64,000 bases of DNA from Sinotaia quadrata (GCA_028829895.1 CM054184.1:25933201-25997200), one strand, 5' to 3'. Counted from the stretch's first letter, positions 35,105 through 47,200 are shown. A program made the numbers and translations. Notes: generated by a model not told the origin, from the sequence alone.

Positions 35105-35222
35105 AGATTTTATTGAAGTGAGTCTGGGCTAGATTTAGGCCTTCGACTGACAATTACAGACATGTGTTTATTGAAGTGAGTCTGGGCAAGATTTAGGCCT
35201 TCGACTGACAATTACAGACGTG
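35105..35222. repeat. Tandem duplication, about 58 bp, 2 copies
   Basis: Both copies contain attgaagtgagtctgggc and taggccttcgactgacaat. Confidence 0.9.
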
Positions 35223-35475
35223 TTTATTGCAGATAGGTATACTATCAAATAATATTTATTACAGACATATTTTTATATCAAATAATGTATGTTACAGACA
35301 TCTTTTTACTATCAAATAATGTTTATTACAGACATCTGTTTACTATCAAATAATGTTTATTACAGACATCTGTTTACTATCAAATAATGTTTATTACAGA
35401 CATCTGTTTACTATCAAATAATGTTTATTACAGACATTTGTTTACTATCAAATAATGTTTATTACAGACATATTG
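35223..35475. repeat. Minisatellite, 34-bp unit, about 7 copies
   Basis: Unit is tttactatcaaataatgttt then attacagacatctg. It is the same unit as the decayed set at 33,430-33,600, 1.6 kb away. Confidence 0.93.
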
Positions 35476-35754
35476 GCGCAAGCCGGAAGCACTCCCCAAT
35501 TTCATCAACAGTACTCGTCTGTTCTGCTTTCTTTTTTATTTCTTGTAAGATATATTATTGTAAAATATATATTAATTTGTGCGGAATAAATTATAATTTA
35601 GATTAAATTAAAAGTTAATTTAACCTTGTACGTATTTATGCAAATTAAACTCAAATAGCTATTGTTTTATTGAAGGCATACATTTATGTCTACCCATCAT
35701 AACAAAGCTGTCATCGTGTTTAAAGCTTATTGAAACATATTTCTACACAGGCAG

Positions 35755-36000
35755 GGTGGTGTACCTTAAAGGGTATATTTATACTAACAGAATGTTAAAG
35801 CATTGTGAAAACACATGATAGAAATATTTGTACACAAACAAGTTGGCGTACCTTAAAGGGTATATTTATACTAACAGAATGTTAAAGCATTGTGAAAACA
35901 CATGATAAAAATATTTGTACACAAACAAGTTGGCGTACCTTAAAGGGTATATTTATACTAAGAGACTGTTAAAGCATTGTGAAAACACATGATAAAGGAT
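35755..36000. repeat. Tandem repeat, 87-bp unit, 3 copies
   Basis: The anchor taccttaaagggtatattta lies at 35,762, 35,849 and 35,936, an exact 87-bp spacing. Confidence 0.95.
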
Positions 36001-36757
36001 ATGTATATTGAGGAACCGTTGTTAGCTTGTGGCGATACTAAATATCAAAATTTATATTAAATGAGTGATTGATTTGTGAATATGTGGACTTGCAGACTGG
36101 ATATTACTTTAAATAATACTAAAGTTGTATTATAATTTATGGTATACAGTTCATTTCTTATATTGTCTGTCTATTTATCTATCTGTTCATTTATCTATCT
36201 ATAGTAAAGAGAAGTTGAATTGATATGGTCCGATGTTAAACATTTGGTGCATGAATCTCTATTGCTGAATCAATCAGTCTAGTCATAAGTATTACTTACT
36301 GAACAATAATTGATACTTTTAAACTGTATTTAAATGCACTTTTTATTTCCTCTTAGTTGAGTATTGCATAGTACAGAGAAGGAAAGTTTGAACTGTTTGA
36401 GCTCTGTATGACAGTGTGGACAGTAATCCATAGAGTGCAAGACGGATCCGTTATTGCAAGAAGTATATTTTTTTCTCGCTCGATCTGGTTTAAACAGTTA
36501 CCTCTCCCACGGCTTGTCTTCAGTTCGTGACTTTTGCGTGAAATTGTTCCAGACTTTATCTGGGCAGAACATGTATCGAAAAGCCTCTCATCATCACTAC
36601 AAATGTTAATACAGCTAATTTGTTCCGTGACGTCATTCTCACATTGGCTCGCCCTTTTCCTTCCTCAAACCCGTATACCCTTTGGCCGCGTGTGCGTTCG
36701 TTTTGGACTATGAAGTGCCCCAAACAACGTGTATGTTCACCAGCTCTCTTTTTCCTC
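36001..36757. other. Single-copy spacer, no gene seen
   Basis: A short (tatc)n-like run lies near 36,172-36,200. The less AT-rich part at 36,480-36,750 has no recognisable coding content. Confidence 0.5.
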
Positions 36758-37240
36758 GGGTCATATGGAGATATCTGTACTTTTTTGCCATCATTTGTAT
36801 TGCTTTGGACAATATTTGTTTTGGTTTTTTAACTACACAGGTCATATGGAGATATCTGTACTTTTTGCCATCATTTGTATTGCTTTGGACAATATTTTGT
36901 TTTGGTTTTTAAACTACACAGGTCATATGGAGATATCTGTACTTTTTGCCATCATTTGTATGCTTTGGACAATATTTTGTTTTGGTTTTTTAACTGCACG
37001 GGTCATATGGAGATATCTGTACTTTTTGCCATCATTTGTATGCTTTGGACAATATTTTGTTTTGGTTTTTAAACTACACAGGTCATATGGAGATATCTGT
37101 ACTTTTTGCCATCATTTGTATGCTTTGGACAATATTTTGTTTTGGTTTTTTAACTGCACGGGTCATATGGAGATATCTGTACTTTTTGCCATCATTTGTA
37201 TGCTTTGGACAATATTTGTTTTGGATTCTTAACTACACGG
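36758..37240. repeat. Minisatellite, 80-bp unit, 6 copies
   Basis: Unit contains ggtcatatggagatatctgt, actttttgccatcatttgta, tgctttggacaatattttgt and taactgcacg. Two end variants (aactacaca, aactgcacg) alternate in later copies. Frames over it are artefacts. Confidence 0.95.
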
Positions 37241-37254
37241 ATTATAGTTTGGAG

Positions 37255-37575
37255 CTACAGGAAAACTACGGCACTGTGCAGAAGTTAGATCAGTGGTCAA
37301 TAGAACTAGAGTGATGTGCAGCAGTTAGATCAGTGATCAGTAGAACTAGAGTGATGTGCAGGAGTTAGATAAGTGGTCAATAGAACTAGAGTGATGTGCA
37401 GCAGTTAGATCAGTGGTCAGTAGAACTAGAGTGAAGTGCAGCAGTTAGATCAGTGGTCAGTAGAACTAGAGTGATGTACAGCAGTTGTATCAGTGGTCAA
37501 TTAGAGTGATGTCCAACAATTGGATCAGTGGTCAGTAGAACTAGAGTGATGTGCAGTAGAATTAGAGTAATTGCA
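37255..37575. repeat. Minisatellite, about 42-bp unit, 7 copies
   Basis: Unit contains gagtgatgtgcagcagttag and atcagtggtcagtagaacta. It abuts the 80-bp array, then gives way to the next. Confidence 0.92.
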
Positions 37576-37624
37576 TTTATTTTTCTTACAGTATTATATA
37601 CCCTAATTGCAATTTCTGCCTTAT

Positions 37625-38612
37625 AATTACATGAGAGAACTAAAGAATTCGCTGAATACCATAGCTAGATGAGAGAACTAAAGAATTCGCTGAATACCAT
37701 AGCTAGATGAGAGAACTAAAGAATTCGCTGAATACCATAGCTAGATGAGAGAATTAAAGAAGTCGTTGAATACCATAATAGAATTCGCTGAATACCATAG
37801 CTAGATGAGAGAACTAAAGAATTCGTTGAATACCATAGCTAGATGAGAGAATTAAAGAAGTCGTTGAATACCATAATAGAATTCGCTGAATACCATAGCT
37901 AGATGAGAGAATTAAAGAATTCGTTGAATACCATAATAGAATTCGCTGAATACCATAGCTAGATGAGAGAACTAAAGAATTCGCTGAATACCATAGCTAG
38001 ATGAGAGAACTAAAGAATTTGCTGAATACCATAGCTAGATGAGAGAATTAAAGAATTCGTTGAATACCATAATAGAATTCGCTGAATACCATAGCTAGAT
38101 GAGAGAATTAAAGAATTCGTTGAATACCATAATAGAATTCGCTGAATACCATAGCTAGATGAGAGAATTAAAGAATTCGTTGAATACCATAATAGAATTC
38201 GCTGAATACCATAGCTAGATGAGAGAACTAAAGAATTTGCTGAATACCATAATAGAATTCGCTGAATACCATAGCTAGATGAGAGAACTAAAGAATTTGC
38301 TGAATACCATAATAGAATTCGCTGGATATCATAGCTAGATGAGAGAACTAAAGAATTCGTTGAATAACATAGCTAGATGAGAGAACTAAAGAATTCGCTG
38401 AATACCATAGCTAGATGAGAGAACTAAAGAATTCGCTGAATACCATAGCTAGATGAGAGAACTAAAGAATTCGTTGAATAACATAGCTAGATGAGAGAAC
38501 TAAAGAATTCGTTGAATAACATAGCTAGATGAGAGAACTAAAGAATTCGTTGAATAACATAGCTAGATGAGAGAACTAAAGAATTCGCTGAATACCATAG
38601 CTGGATCGGAGG
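37625..38612. repeat. Minisatellite, 38-bp unit with a 60-bp higher-order form, about 1 kb
   Basis: The base unit is atagctagatgagagaacta then aagaattcgctgaatacc. In the middle, a full unit is followed by a 22-bp part-unit (aatagaattcgctgaatacc), giving a 60-bp compound repeat (about 38,040-38,280). Almost every unit carries a GAATTC. Confidence 0.95.
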
Positions 38613-39199
38613 CCTGAGAGAATTCACTGAAAATCAGTGCCAGATGGGAGAAGTTCGATCATACCTCAATGAACTTCATTCTTAGATGTGAGAACTAAAT
38701 GTTCAAATCCGGAAATGAAAATAAATGAAATAATTCATGTATAACTGACCTTAAATAAAACATTCAAACTTAGTGTTACTTGTCATCTCTTTGTTACCCA
38801 TTACATGTGACACTCGCATCGGCCTGAAAATGATCTTTATAGTTGGCTGCACTGTTCATAACATACATTTCATGTCTAAGGAAACAAATATTGATCAAGT
38901 GACTTCCACAATTTCAAAAGTAATATAAAAAATATACCTGTAAGGAAATGTTAACAAACCACGTGCAATTGACTGGCACAGTGTGTGTGTGTCACAGGAA
39001 AGATCGATAACAAAAAACACTGCATCTCAGAAAATGTTTTTATGAGGAAAGCAGTTCAAAGGTCGATTTTTTTCTGTGCTTTGTTTCTAGCTGCTTAAAG
39101 AATTGTAGCCGGCGTGCGTAATTTCTAAGGAAGTAGGAATAAATCTTTAACTGCATTTATTTATGTATTAAAGTTATCATAAAAACATTCTGACAGTGA
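38613..39199. other. Single-copy spacer, no gene seen
   Basis: No frame above 60 codons and no repeat or element end was seen. Confidence 0.5.
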
Positions 39200-40110
39200 G
39201 AAGTCTTGCATTACGCCATTATATAAACATGCTTACAGTGCGAGGCCTTGGCAACATTAAGTCTGGCAATGAGCCATTATATAACACTTTGGTAACTTGA
39301 GGCCTTGGCAACATTAAGTCTGGCAATGAGCCATTATATAACACTTTAGTAACTTGAGGCCTTGACAGCTTTAAGCCTGGCAATGAGCCATTATATAACA
39401 CTTTGGTAACTTGAGGCCTTGGCAACATTAAGCCTGGCAATGAGCCATTATATAACACTTTAGTAACTTGAGGCCTTGGCAACATTAAGTCTGGCAATGA
39501 GCCATTATATAACACTTTAGTAACTTGAGGCCTTGACAGCTTTAAGCCTGGCAATGAGCCTTTATATAACACTTTGGTAGTTTGAGGCCTAGCAATGAGC
39601 CATTATATAAACACTTTGGCAGTGTGAGAGGCCTTGGCAACATTAAGCCTGGCATAAGCCATTATACAAACACGATGGAAGTGTGAGGCCTTGGCAACAT
39701 TAAGCCTGGCAATAAGCCATTATACAAACGCGATGGAAGTGTGAGGCCTTGGCAACATTAAGCCTGGCAATAAGCCATTATTACAAACACTTTGGCAGTG
39801 TGAGAGGCCTTGGCAACATTAAACCTGGCAATAAGCCATTATACAAACACGATGGAAGTGTGAGGCCTTGGCAACATTAAGCCTGGTAATAAGCCATTAT
39901 ACAAACACGATGGAAGTGTGAGGCTTTGGCAGCATTAAGCCTGGCAATAAGCCATTATACAAACACGATGGAAGTGTGAGGCCTTGGCAGCATTAAGCCT
40001 GGCAATAAGCCATTATACAAACACGACGGCAGTATTAATCCTTGCGATGTGAGGCCTGGTGATGAACCTTTATGAAACCCTCCATCAGTGTAAGTCCTTG
40101 CTATAAGTTA
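39200..40110. repeat. Minisatellite, about 58-bp unit, about 15 copies
   Basis: Unit contains gtgaggccttggcaacatta, agcctggcaatgagccatta and tataacactttggta. The left half is tataacac-type with paired variants (aacatta or agcttta); the right half is acaaacacgatggaag-type. The 117-codon minus-strand frame is an artefact of the left half. Confidence 0.94.
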
Positions 40111-40145
40111 TTTTATTAGCAATGGAATATGAGGTCTTGAATGAA

Positions 40146-40150
<5 letters not shown>

Positions 40151-40230
<80 letters not shown>
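40151..40230. repeat. (AC)n microsatellite, about 80 bp
   Basis: An uninterrupted ac run embedded in the tail of the 58-bp array. Confidence 0.99.
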
Positions 40231-40231
<1 letters not shown>

Positions 40232-40249
40232 GGTAATGTGAAGCCTTGT

Positions 40250-40440
40250 AGTGGGTCATTATATACAACTCTCACAGTGAGACCTAACAAGGAGCCATAA
40301 TATTAATATTTTGGCAGTTCCAAACACTGAGTCATTATATGAATACTCACAGTGAGACCTAACAAGGAGCCATAATATTAATATTCTGACAGTTCCAAAC
40401 ATTGAGTCATTATAGAATACTCATAGTGTGGGGCCTTGCA
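40250..40440. repeat. Degenerate tandem duplication, about 75-85 bp
   Basis: gtgagacctaacaaggagcc and ataatattaatatt with agttccaaacac occur twice. Confidence 0.85.
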
Positions 40441-40511
40441 ATGCATGCACATTTCTTGTCAAGTTAAGACAGACAAAATAAAGCATAATAAACAGAAGCT
40501 CATATCAAGTG

Positions 40512-40730
40512 ATGATAGGAAGTGAGAGTACACTTCAAATTAATACTGACAGGAAGTAAGAGTACACTTCAAATTAATACTGACAGGAAGTAGGAGTACA
40601 CTTCAAATTAATACTGACAGGAAGTAGGAGTACATTTCAAATTAATACTGACAGGAAGTAGGAGTACACTTCAAATTAATACTGACAGGAAGTAAGAGTA
40701 CATTTCAAATTAATACCGACAGGAAGAAGT
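40512..40730. repeat. Minisatellite, 34-bp unit, 6 copies
   Basis: Unit is acaggaagtaagagtacact then tcaaattaatactg. Confidence 0.94.
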
Positions 40731-41069
40731 TAAGTTATTAGTACTTAGCATAGTTTTTGTTTTATTTACTGTGCAAAGAGCAAAAATAAGACTTACTACA
40801 AAATATTTATACTTTTGAATATTATATGAAAAGAAAAGAAAAATAAAAACACATATACGTTTTTTCCTACATTAAGAAATATAATTTGAACATGTAACCA
40901 TTATCACATACTGCTCTTACATAAATTATGTATATATACTTATTTAGTTTTGTGGTAATTCAAGTTATATTAATAAATCATTATAATAGTCCATAAAATA
41001 TCTGTTGCATTAATAATTTTAATCTTTCGTAAATCTACACTAGCATCTGCAGTTTTAGCGCCTGGTCCT
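40731..41069. other. AT-rich spacer, no gene seen
   Basis: Very AT-rich single-copy DNA with nothing recognised. Confidence 0.5.
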
Positions 41070-41250
41070 TGTTTCATGTCAACTTTAACAATACTAAGTT
41101 GTTCTAGTGTCTTGTTCTTTTTCCATGTTAACTTTAACAATACTAAGTAGTTCTAATGTCTTGTCCTTGTTCCATGTTAACTTTAACAATACTAAGTTGT
41201 TCTAGTGTCTTGTCCTTGTTCCATGTTAACTTTAACAATACTAAGTTGTG
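41070..41250. repeat. Tandem repeat, about 50-bp unit, 3-4 copies
   Basis: Unit contains ttccatgttaactttaacaa and tactaagttgttctagtgtc. Confidence 0.92.
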
Positions 41251-41704
41251 CTAATCCACAATGCACCAAGAACTGATCTAAAATCAGATAGCATGCTGAA
41301 TTCAATTCTTAGTATGCTAATTCATATTGAGAAAAAAACAATGTCAGCTAGCTAATCTGTAATATTTCTAAGCTGTGCTAATCCATGTGAGGAAAGAAAC
41401 AGCTTGAAGCAGGGCTAGATGAAAGACATGGTAGCTAATCTAGACAAAACACTCTACATTTAATACGCAGGACATTAAAATAAGACTGCTTTATGTGAAA
41501 AAATACATATCTTCAAATTAATGAACATGAAAGGCTTCAAATAAGTCTACACAAATGACTTTCTGAATTACTGTATATGAAAGTCTTTGAATTAAGTCTA
41601 CACAAATGATTCTGAATTATTCAACATGAAAGACTTTAAAGTAGTCTACATAAACAACGTGAACTAAATATTCAGAAACATTTTAGTTTAATTTACATGA
41701 AATA
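41251..41704. other. Spacer with faint repeats, no gene seen
   Basis: Phrases such as aagtctacacaaatga and gtgctaatcca recur loosely two or three times. No coding content. Confidence 0.45.
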
Positions 41705-41990
41705 TTTGAAATTAGTATGCAAAGGTGTATGACTGTAAACTGTAAAGGAAAACTTCATTATATACAATGTTGTAGAGATATCTCTAGCAAACATGGCACA
41801 ACGAGTATATAACAAAGGTGTATGACTGTAAACTGTAAAGGAAAACTTCATTATATACAATGTTGTAGAGATATCTCTAGCAAACATGTCACAACGAGTA
41901 TATAACAAAGGTGTATGACTGTAAAGGAAAACTTCATTAATGTTGTAGAGATATCTCTAGCAAACATGGCACAACGAGTATATAACAAAT
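41705..41990. repeat. Tandem repeat, about 105-bp unit, 3 copies
   Basis: Unit contains aaaggtgtatgactgtaaac, tgtaaaggaaaacttcatta and atgttgtagagatatctcta. The third copy is shortened. Confidence 0.92.
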
Positions 41991-42109
41991 GAAATTTCGC
42001 ATAAACATATAAAGAGACTTCATTTAAAAGTATCAAGAAACCCATGACGTTTTTACCAGTAAACTTTGGAAAAGGTCTGTGAGAATTTACTGTTGCACTA
42101 TAGGATCAT

Positions 42110-43440
42110 AATCCAATTTGCATGAAACCGTAAGTTTTACCTTACGCTAAACAGGATTCTGTTCAGCAGGAAATCAACGCTATGTCAGCCTTAGGTAAGA
42201 ATGAGAAGGCAGAGTCCCCATACAGCTCTCCTATTGTCCTAGTTAAAAGGACTGAGAAGGCAGAGTCCTCATACAGCTCTCCTATTGTCCTAGTTAAAAG
42301 GACTGAGAAGGCAGTCCACATACAGCTCTCCTATTGTTCTAGTTAAAAAGAAGAATGGCATACAGATTTTGCGTGAACTACAGACATGTGAACAAGTTGA
42401 TTGTTTTTTTTCAGCTCAAACAATGCCTGAACCAGAGCACCTTTTTTCCTTGGCTCAGTGGAGGAAAATATTTTTCTAAACTAGATCTGACAAACGTTTC
42501 TGGGTAAATTCCAGTCTGTGAGACAGACAGGCCAAAATTAACACTGAATACACCTGATGTCCAATATCAATGGTGGGTAATGCTGTTCGGTATCTCCACA
42601 GTGCCAGCTGTTTTCACTAAGATGAGGAGATTGCTCATCAAACCCATGAGAGATGAATCTGTCTCTTACTTCATGGATGACATATTGATGACTACCCAGA
42701 CACTGGAAGAACACATCTGACTGTCACGGAAGTTATTCCAGAATTTGAAGGTAACCTTACTGCTCGAGCAAACAAATGTTTCTTTGGACATTTCAAACTT
42801 AAATATTTAGAACATACAGTTGGGCAAGGTCTTCTATGGCCAAGGGCATAAAAAATAAGAAAACTCTGAGAGATGAGAGACCCCTCTCCAAAACAAATGT
42901 TAAATCCTGTTGGGGGTTGGCCAAATACAAATATTTATTCCTATGTTCAGTGCCTTCGCCACTCATTGATTTGATGAGGAAAGACAAACCTGAGATAACG
43001 ATTTGGAGTGAGGAGTGTGAAGAAAGCTTTGCTAGTTTGAAAGACTGACTGTCACAAGTTCTTGTCTTCCATTTGCGTGATTTCAATGAGGAATTCATAC
43101 TCAGAACAGATGCTAGCAATGCAGGACTTGATGCTCTACTGATGAAGAAGCACATGACACTCTGTATCCAGTAGCTTGTTCCAGTCATACGTTAAATGCA
43201 GCTAAACAGAATTTGACTTCAGAGAAAGAATGTCTGGGGATTGTCTGTGCAATCTAGAAATTCCAAGCCTACCTATATGGCATGCATTTTGTCATCCAGA
43301 CAGATCATCAACCTCTCGCCTACTTAGCTCACTTAACTAAGACAAATGGGCGTTTGATCAGGTAGTCATTACTACTACAACAGTATAGACATACTTTGGA
43401 AGTCATCAAAGGCACCGACAATGTAGGGCCTTGTCATAGA
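42110..43440 (+). pseudogene. Decayed Ty3/Gypsy reverse transcriptase-RNase H
   Basis: In shifting plus-strand frames, RT and RNase H motifs occur in order: SSPIVLV (about 42,220), FCVNYR (about 42,370), SYFMDD (about 42,665), then TSEKECL (about 43,215) and QTDHQPLAYL (about 43,300). Stops and frameshifts are frequent, so it cannot function. The catalytic box is FMDD followed by TQTxEEH, as in the intact element at 13.7-18.0 kb. No integrase motif follows RNase H; LTR-like sequence follows instead. Gag, protease and integrase are absent upstream, so only the 3' end survives. Confidence 0.9.
42202..42352 (+). repeat. 51-bp tandem triplication inside the RT relic
   Basis: tgagaaggcagagtcc and catacagctctcctattgtc with ctagttaaaaggac occur three times at exact 51-bp steps (42,202; 42,253; 42,304). 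The period is 17 codons. The third copy lacks two or three bases. The intact element has only one counterpart of this segment. Confidence 0.93.
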
Positions 43441-43454
43441 GTCAAGACAAAGTA

Positions 43455-45164
43455 TACTTGACCTCCTAACCCGCATTCAGTGAATTCATTATATTTAGTT
43501 TTATGGACACAGTCCTTTTCATAAAAATTGCATAATTGATACGCTCTAGGCGCACCTTGCATTCAGAGAGAGAAGAGACTGGCTCCAGTTATGTAATATT
43601 TTAGACAATGGCCGATTGTAGGTCATACCCAAGCACGACACGTGACTAATAGATTTCCCGCCACAAATTCTTATGCCTCTTATGCCTCATAAATACCGCA
43701 TACTGCCGCGAAATCTTTATTGACGAGGAAGGACGGACTTTAAGACGCTTGTCTAGTCATTAGTGATATTCCGTGAATCAATAACCAGAGAAAGACCTAC
43801 TGCTATGATTGTATCTTCATACTAACAAGGTAACACATTGATTTCTTAAAATATTGCTTTGTATTTCATCAAGATTTCATTGTGTGAATTTGTGCATCTA
43901 TTACAGAATTTGTATTTGTTGTATTTTCTCCAAACACCTGGCTTGACGAACAGTGTGGCTAAACTAAAATATTTGCATTTCTAAAATTGATTGTTAAATT
44001 AAAAAACAATAATTTTATTAAACTAAATTAACTGAATTGTGATTGCTGAACGTCTGTGCACGTTCATTTTAAATTTTTCGTGTGACAATTTTAATTCACC
44101 CTGCGTGTATAATTTTACTATAATTGTAACACGCATGTGCATGATTAAATTGCGTTTTTTATTTTTCTTATCTAATTTTTCATTGTAAAATATGAATGTT
44201 TTCCTTGACATTTTGAAGTCTTTGGCGTGCTTTACACCGTATTTAATTGTAACACGCATGAGCGTAATTGACTTGTGTCTTTATTATGTATACTTGAGCA
44301 TTGATGTAAAGATACTGTGATGGTCAGTGAAATAGACTATGCTATTAGTCCATACCACGTGTTCAGATTTCGAAATTATAGGACTGTCGCTCATAGGAAT
44401 TTATTATATTTCCATAGCGGGTTTTTGTTCCTTTCTTGTTCCTGGTTTAATTCGTCGTTGGGACTCGGGCCTATGTTCGACCTGTTCCCTATGCCTTGGG
44501 GTGTTTCCTTGGCGTACTATCGAGCCTTGGGGTTTGTGGGAGCAACCCTAAGTGTGTTGCGTCTGTGTACAAGTACGAGACGCGGATCTTGTGATCAAGA
44601 CAAGATCGTTGACTGACGGCCATCGTTGAATTCCGTGAATCCAACCGTATACCTGTTGGGGGAACAAGCGCGCCATTACTTCACAATTGGATGACCAGCT
44701 AAGTGCAAGGGTCTGATCACCTGAACTATAAAGTAACTCATTTTAGCAATCCAACACGAGTCGGACAATAGCATTGATAACAACTGAAATCACGTAATCT
44801 CTGATTATCTTGTTATTGTTAAATTTTATTAAATCTTTTCTAATTGTTAAACAATTAGTTGTTGACTAATTTATGCGTGAAAGACCAAATTAGGGACTGG
44901 GATGGGGGCTGTGAGTCGTGAATGAGAAGATTGCTTGCATTGTTATAATTGTTTAACATTCCCGGTTCGTGCTTTGTTTACACAAGTTTACCTGTCTTTA
45001 AATTCATTGGCTTAAACTACGAGTGTGGAATTTAATTGGACTGAAGGGTGAATTTGGGCAACCAGTCTGTTGTCAGAATAAGTGGAAAGAAATTTAATAA
45101 ACTAAAATCCTAAATTCTGGAACAGGGTCTATAAATAAATACTGGGGGAATGTAACAGGGCCGA
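43455..45164 (+). repeat. Diverged 3' LTR of the relic element
   Basis: Several blocks align in order with the LTR of the intact element read on its own strand: agttatgtaatattttagac near the start; ctaagtgcaag; ttattgttaaattttattaaat; gcaaccagtctg; and cagggtctataaataaatac near the end, closing with gtaaca. Total length is about 1.7 kb. The left boundary is uncertain by some tens of bases. Frames at 44,317-44,616 lie inside it and have no recognised product. Confidence 0.75.
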
Positions 45165-45189
45165 CTATTTGTTCAGAGCAGTAGAAATG

Positions 45190-45670
45190 GAAGCAAGGGT
45201 CCAATAAATTTGCCTATCCCTATTTCTTAACTTAACTGTTATACAAATTGTTAAATGACAAAGTGACCAGACCTTGTGCACTGTTTATATGATGATATTT
45301 TTATAAATGCAAGGAGTTGGAGTAAACAACTCAGGTGGAGAATGTACTAGACTTGCTGATGTAATCTAAACCAGTTTTAGGTGGATGGGTAATTTTTTGT
45401 ATTATCCAATGATCAAGATTTACAAGATTGCGACCAGCCAATTGGCTGAGACCAAATTTACCTGTTGAAAAGAATTTATTTTCTAATTATTTTGAATTTT
45501 AAGTGGCGAAGTCCAGTCATGAAAGGCGGCCATTAACTTAATGGTGATTTAACTGACTGATAGAGAAAAAGTGGACTTAGAAATATTTCATACATTTTAC
45601 TAGTGATATATTATACTTGCATTTTATGTAGAGATGTATTATGTGAGTTGACTATTATTTCTACATATTG
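45190..45670 (+). mobile_element. Partial LTR of the 1.6-kb solo-LTR family
   Basis: From aaatttgcctatccctattt the sequence follows the 56.3-kb copy (gagttggagtaaacaac, ttgctgatgtaatc, gccaattggctgagac, gtagagatgtattatgtgag) and then stops, about a third of the way in. It abuts the end of the relic LTR. Its gaccagacc variant pairs it with the copy at 21.7-22.5 kb. Confidence 0.75.
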
Positions 45671-45944
45671 TTTTTTGTTTTTTTTTCGCTGACTTTACCC
45701 CAGAGGATGCAGTAAGCCTTTTATCAGAGATATTCTCAGCTTTGGAGGACCTCTGGAGAAAACTTCATCTCCTCACTTGTTTCTGGAGAGGGCGGGTGGT
45801 GGTGGTTGTGTGGAGTAGTTGTGTGTGTCGGTGCGTGTCTTGGTGTTGATCACTGTACTGCATGTCGGCGTGTGTGGATGGTGGAGGAAGGCTTCAGTCC
45901 GGAGGTCCGTTGACTAAGTCGCGGTGATTACTATACTCTTCTTG
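45671..45944. other. Less AT-rich spacer, nothing recognised
   Basis: GT-rich sequence (ggtggtggttgtgtgg, gtgtgtcggtgcgtgtc) with no supported frame. Confidence 0.45.
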
Positions 45945-46285
45945 ATTAGGTTGGTGTGTGCATCCAGTTTTGTCATCAAACTTAGCAGTAAAGCATGTTG
46001 GTGTGTGCATCCAGCTTTGTCATCAAACTTAGCAGTAAAGCAGATTGGTGTGTGCATCCAGCTTTGTCATCAAACTTAGCAGTAAAGCATGTTGGTGTGT
46101 GCATCCAGCTTTGTCATCAAACTTAGCATAAAGCATGTTGGTGTGTGCATCCAGCTTTGTCATCAAACTTAGCATAAAGCATGTTGGTGTGTGCATCCAG
46201 CTTTGTCATCAAACTTAGCATAAAGCATGTTGGTGTGTGCATCCAGCTTTGTCATCAAACTTAGCAGTAAAGCATGCTGCTGAAA
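45945..46285. repeat. Minisatellite, 46-48 bp unit, 7 copies
   Basis: Unit is gttggtgtgtgcatccagct, ttgtcatcaaacttagcagt, aaagcat. Middle copies lack gt (46 bp), outer ones keep it (48 bp). Confidence 0.95.
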
Positions 46286-46689
46286 GTTGATTCCTATGAA
46301 TTCTGTTCAAGAGCCAATACAGCTGAAATGGTGGCTTGAGTGTGGTCTCGAGAATTCGCAAATATTATTTTGAATGTTCCTCATGGTGTGTTGTCAAATG
46401 CACATAGAAATGCAAGAACATTTTCCTGATGTGCGTGATAGTACAATGTAGAATTCAGGATGGTTCTCTATGGTGCACTTTGTGAGTGTGTCAAAGATTC
46501 TGGAACAGTTCTGTAACGTGCCTCTATAAGGGCCACATCGGACCTCACCTAAATAAAGACCCTTGCATGACCAGACTTGAGTTTCGTTAAAATCAAAGGG
46601 ATTATAATGTAGAACTTTCTTCATCAGGTAAGTTTCTGTCTTTACCCATTAGCTAGTTCGTTATTTGTAAACCTTAAATTATTGGATAG
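46286..46689. other. Single-copy spacer, no gene seen
   Basis: A 76-codon minus-strand frame (46,394-46,624) has no recognisable domain or start context. Confidence 0.45.
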
Positions 46690-47200
46690 CAAAGATTATT
46701 AAATAATTATGCGTTGATGGGATTAAAAATTGCAATTCCAAAATAATTATGTGGTGATGGAGAGTAAACAGTGCAGTTCCAAATTAATTACGCTGTGATG
46801 GAGAATAAACAGTGCAGTTCCAAATTAATTACGCTTTGATGGAGAGTAAAAAGTGCAGTACAAAAATAATTACACAGTGATGGAAAGTAAATTTTGCAGT
46901 TCAGAAATAATTATATAGTGATGGAGATTAAACAGTGCAATACAAAAATATTTCAGCAGTGATGTGGAGATTAAACAGTGTAGTTCAGAAATAATTAAGC
47001 AGTGGTGGAGATTAAACAGTGAGGTACAAAATTAATTACGCTGTAATGGAGATTAAACAGTGCAGTACAAAGATAATTAAGCAGTGATGGAGAGTAAATA
47101 GTGCAGTACAAAGATAATTAAGCATTGATGGAGAGTAAATAGTGCAGTACAAAGATAATTAAGCAGTGATGGAGAGTAAATGGTGCAGTACAAAGAAAAT
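46690..47200. repeat. Minisatellite, about 41-bp unit, about 12 copies
   Basis: Unit contains gtgatggagagtaaacagtg and cagtacaaaaataattaag with steady divergence. The last four are most alike. Confidence 0.92.

Noticed and set aside
36620..37314. Hydrophobic repeat frames resembling a multi-span membrane protein
   Set aside because: They come from an 80-bp array read in three frames; the T-rich unit makes the hydrophobicity.
42799..43188. 129-codon minus-strand frame
   Set aside because: It is antisense to the RNase H relic and has no domain of its own.
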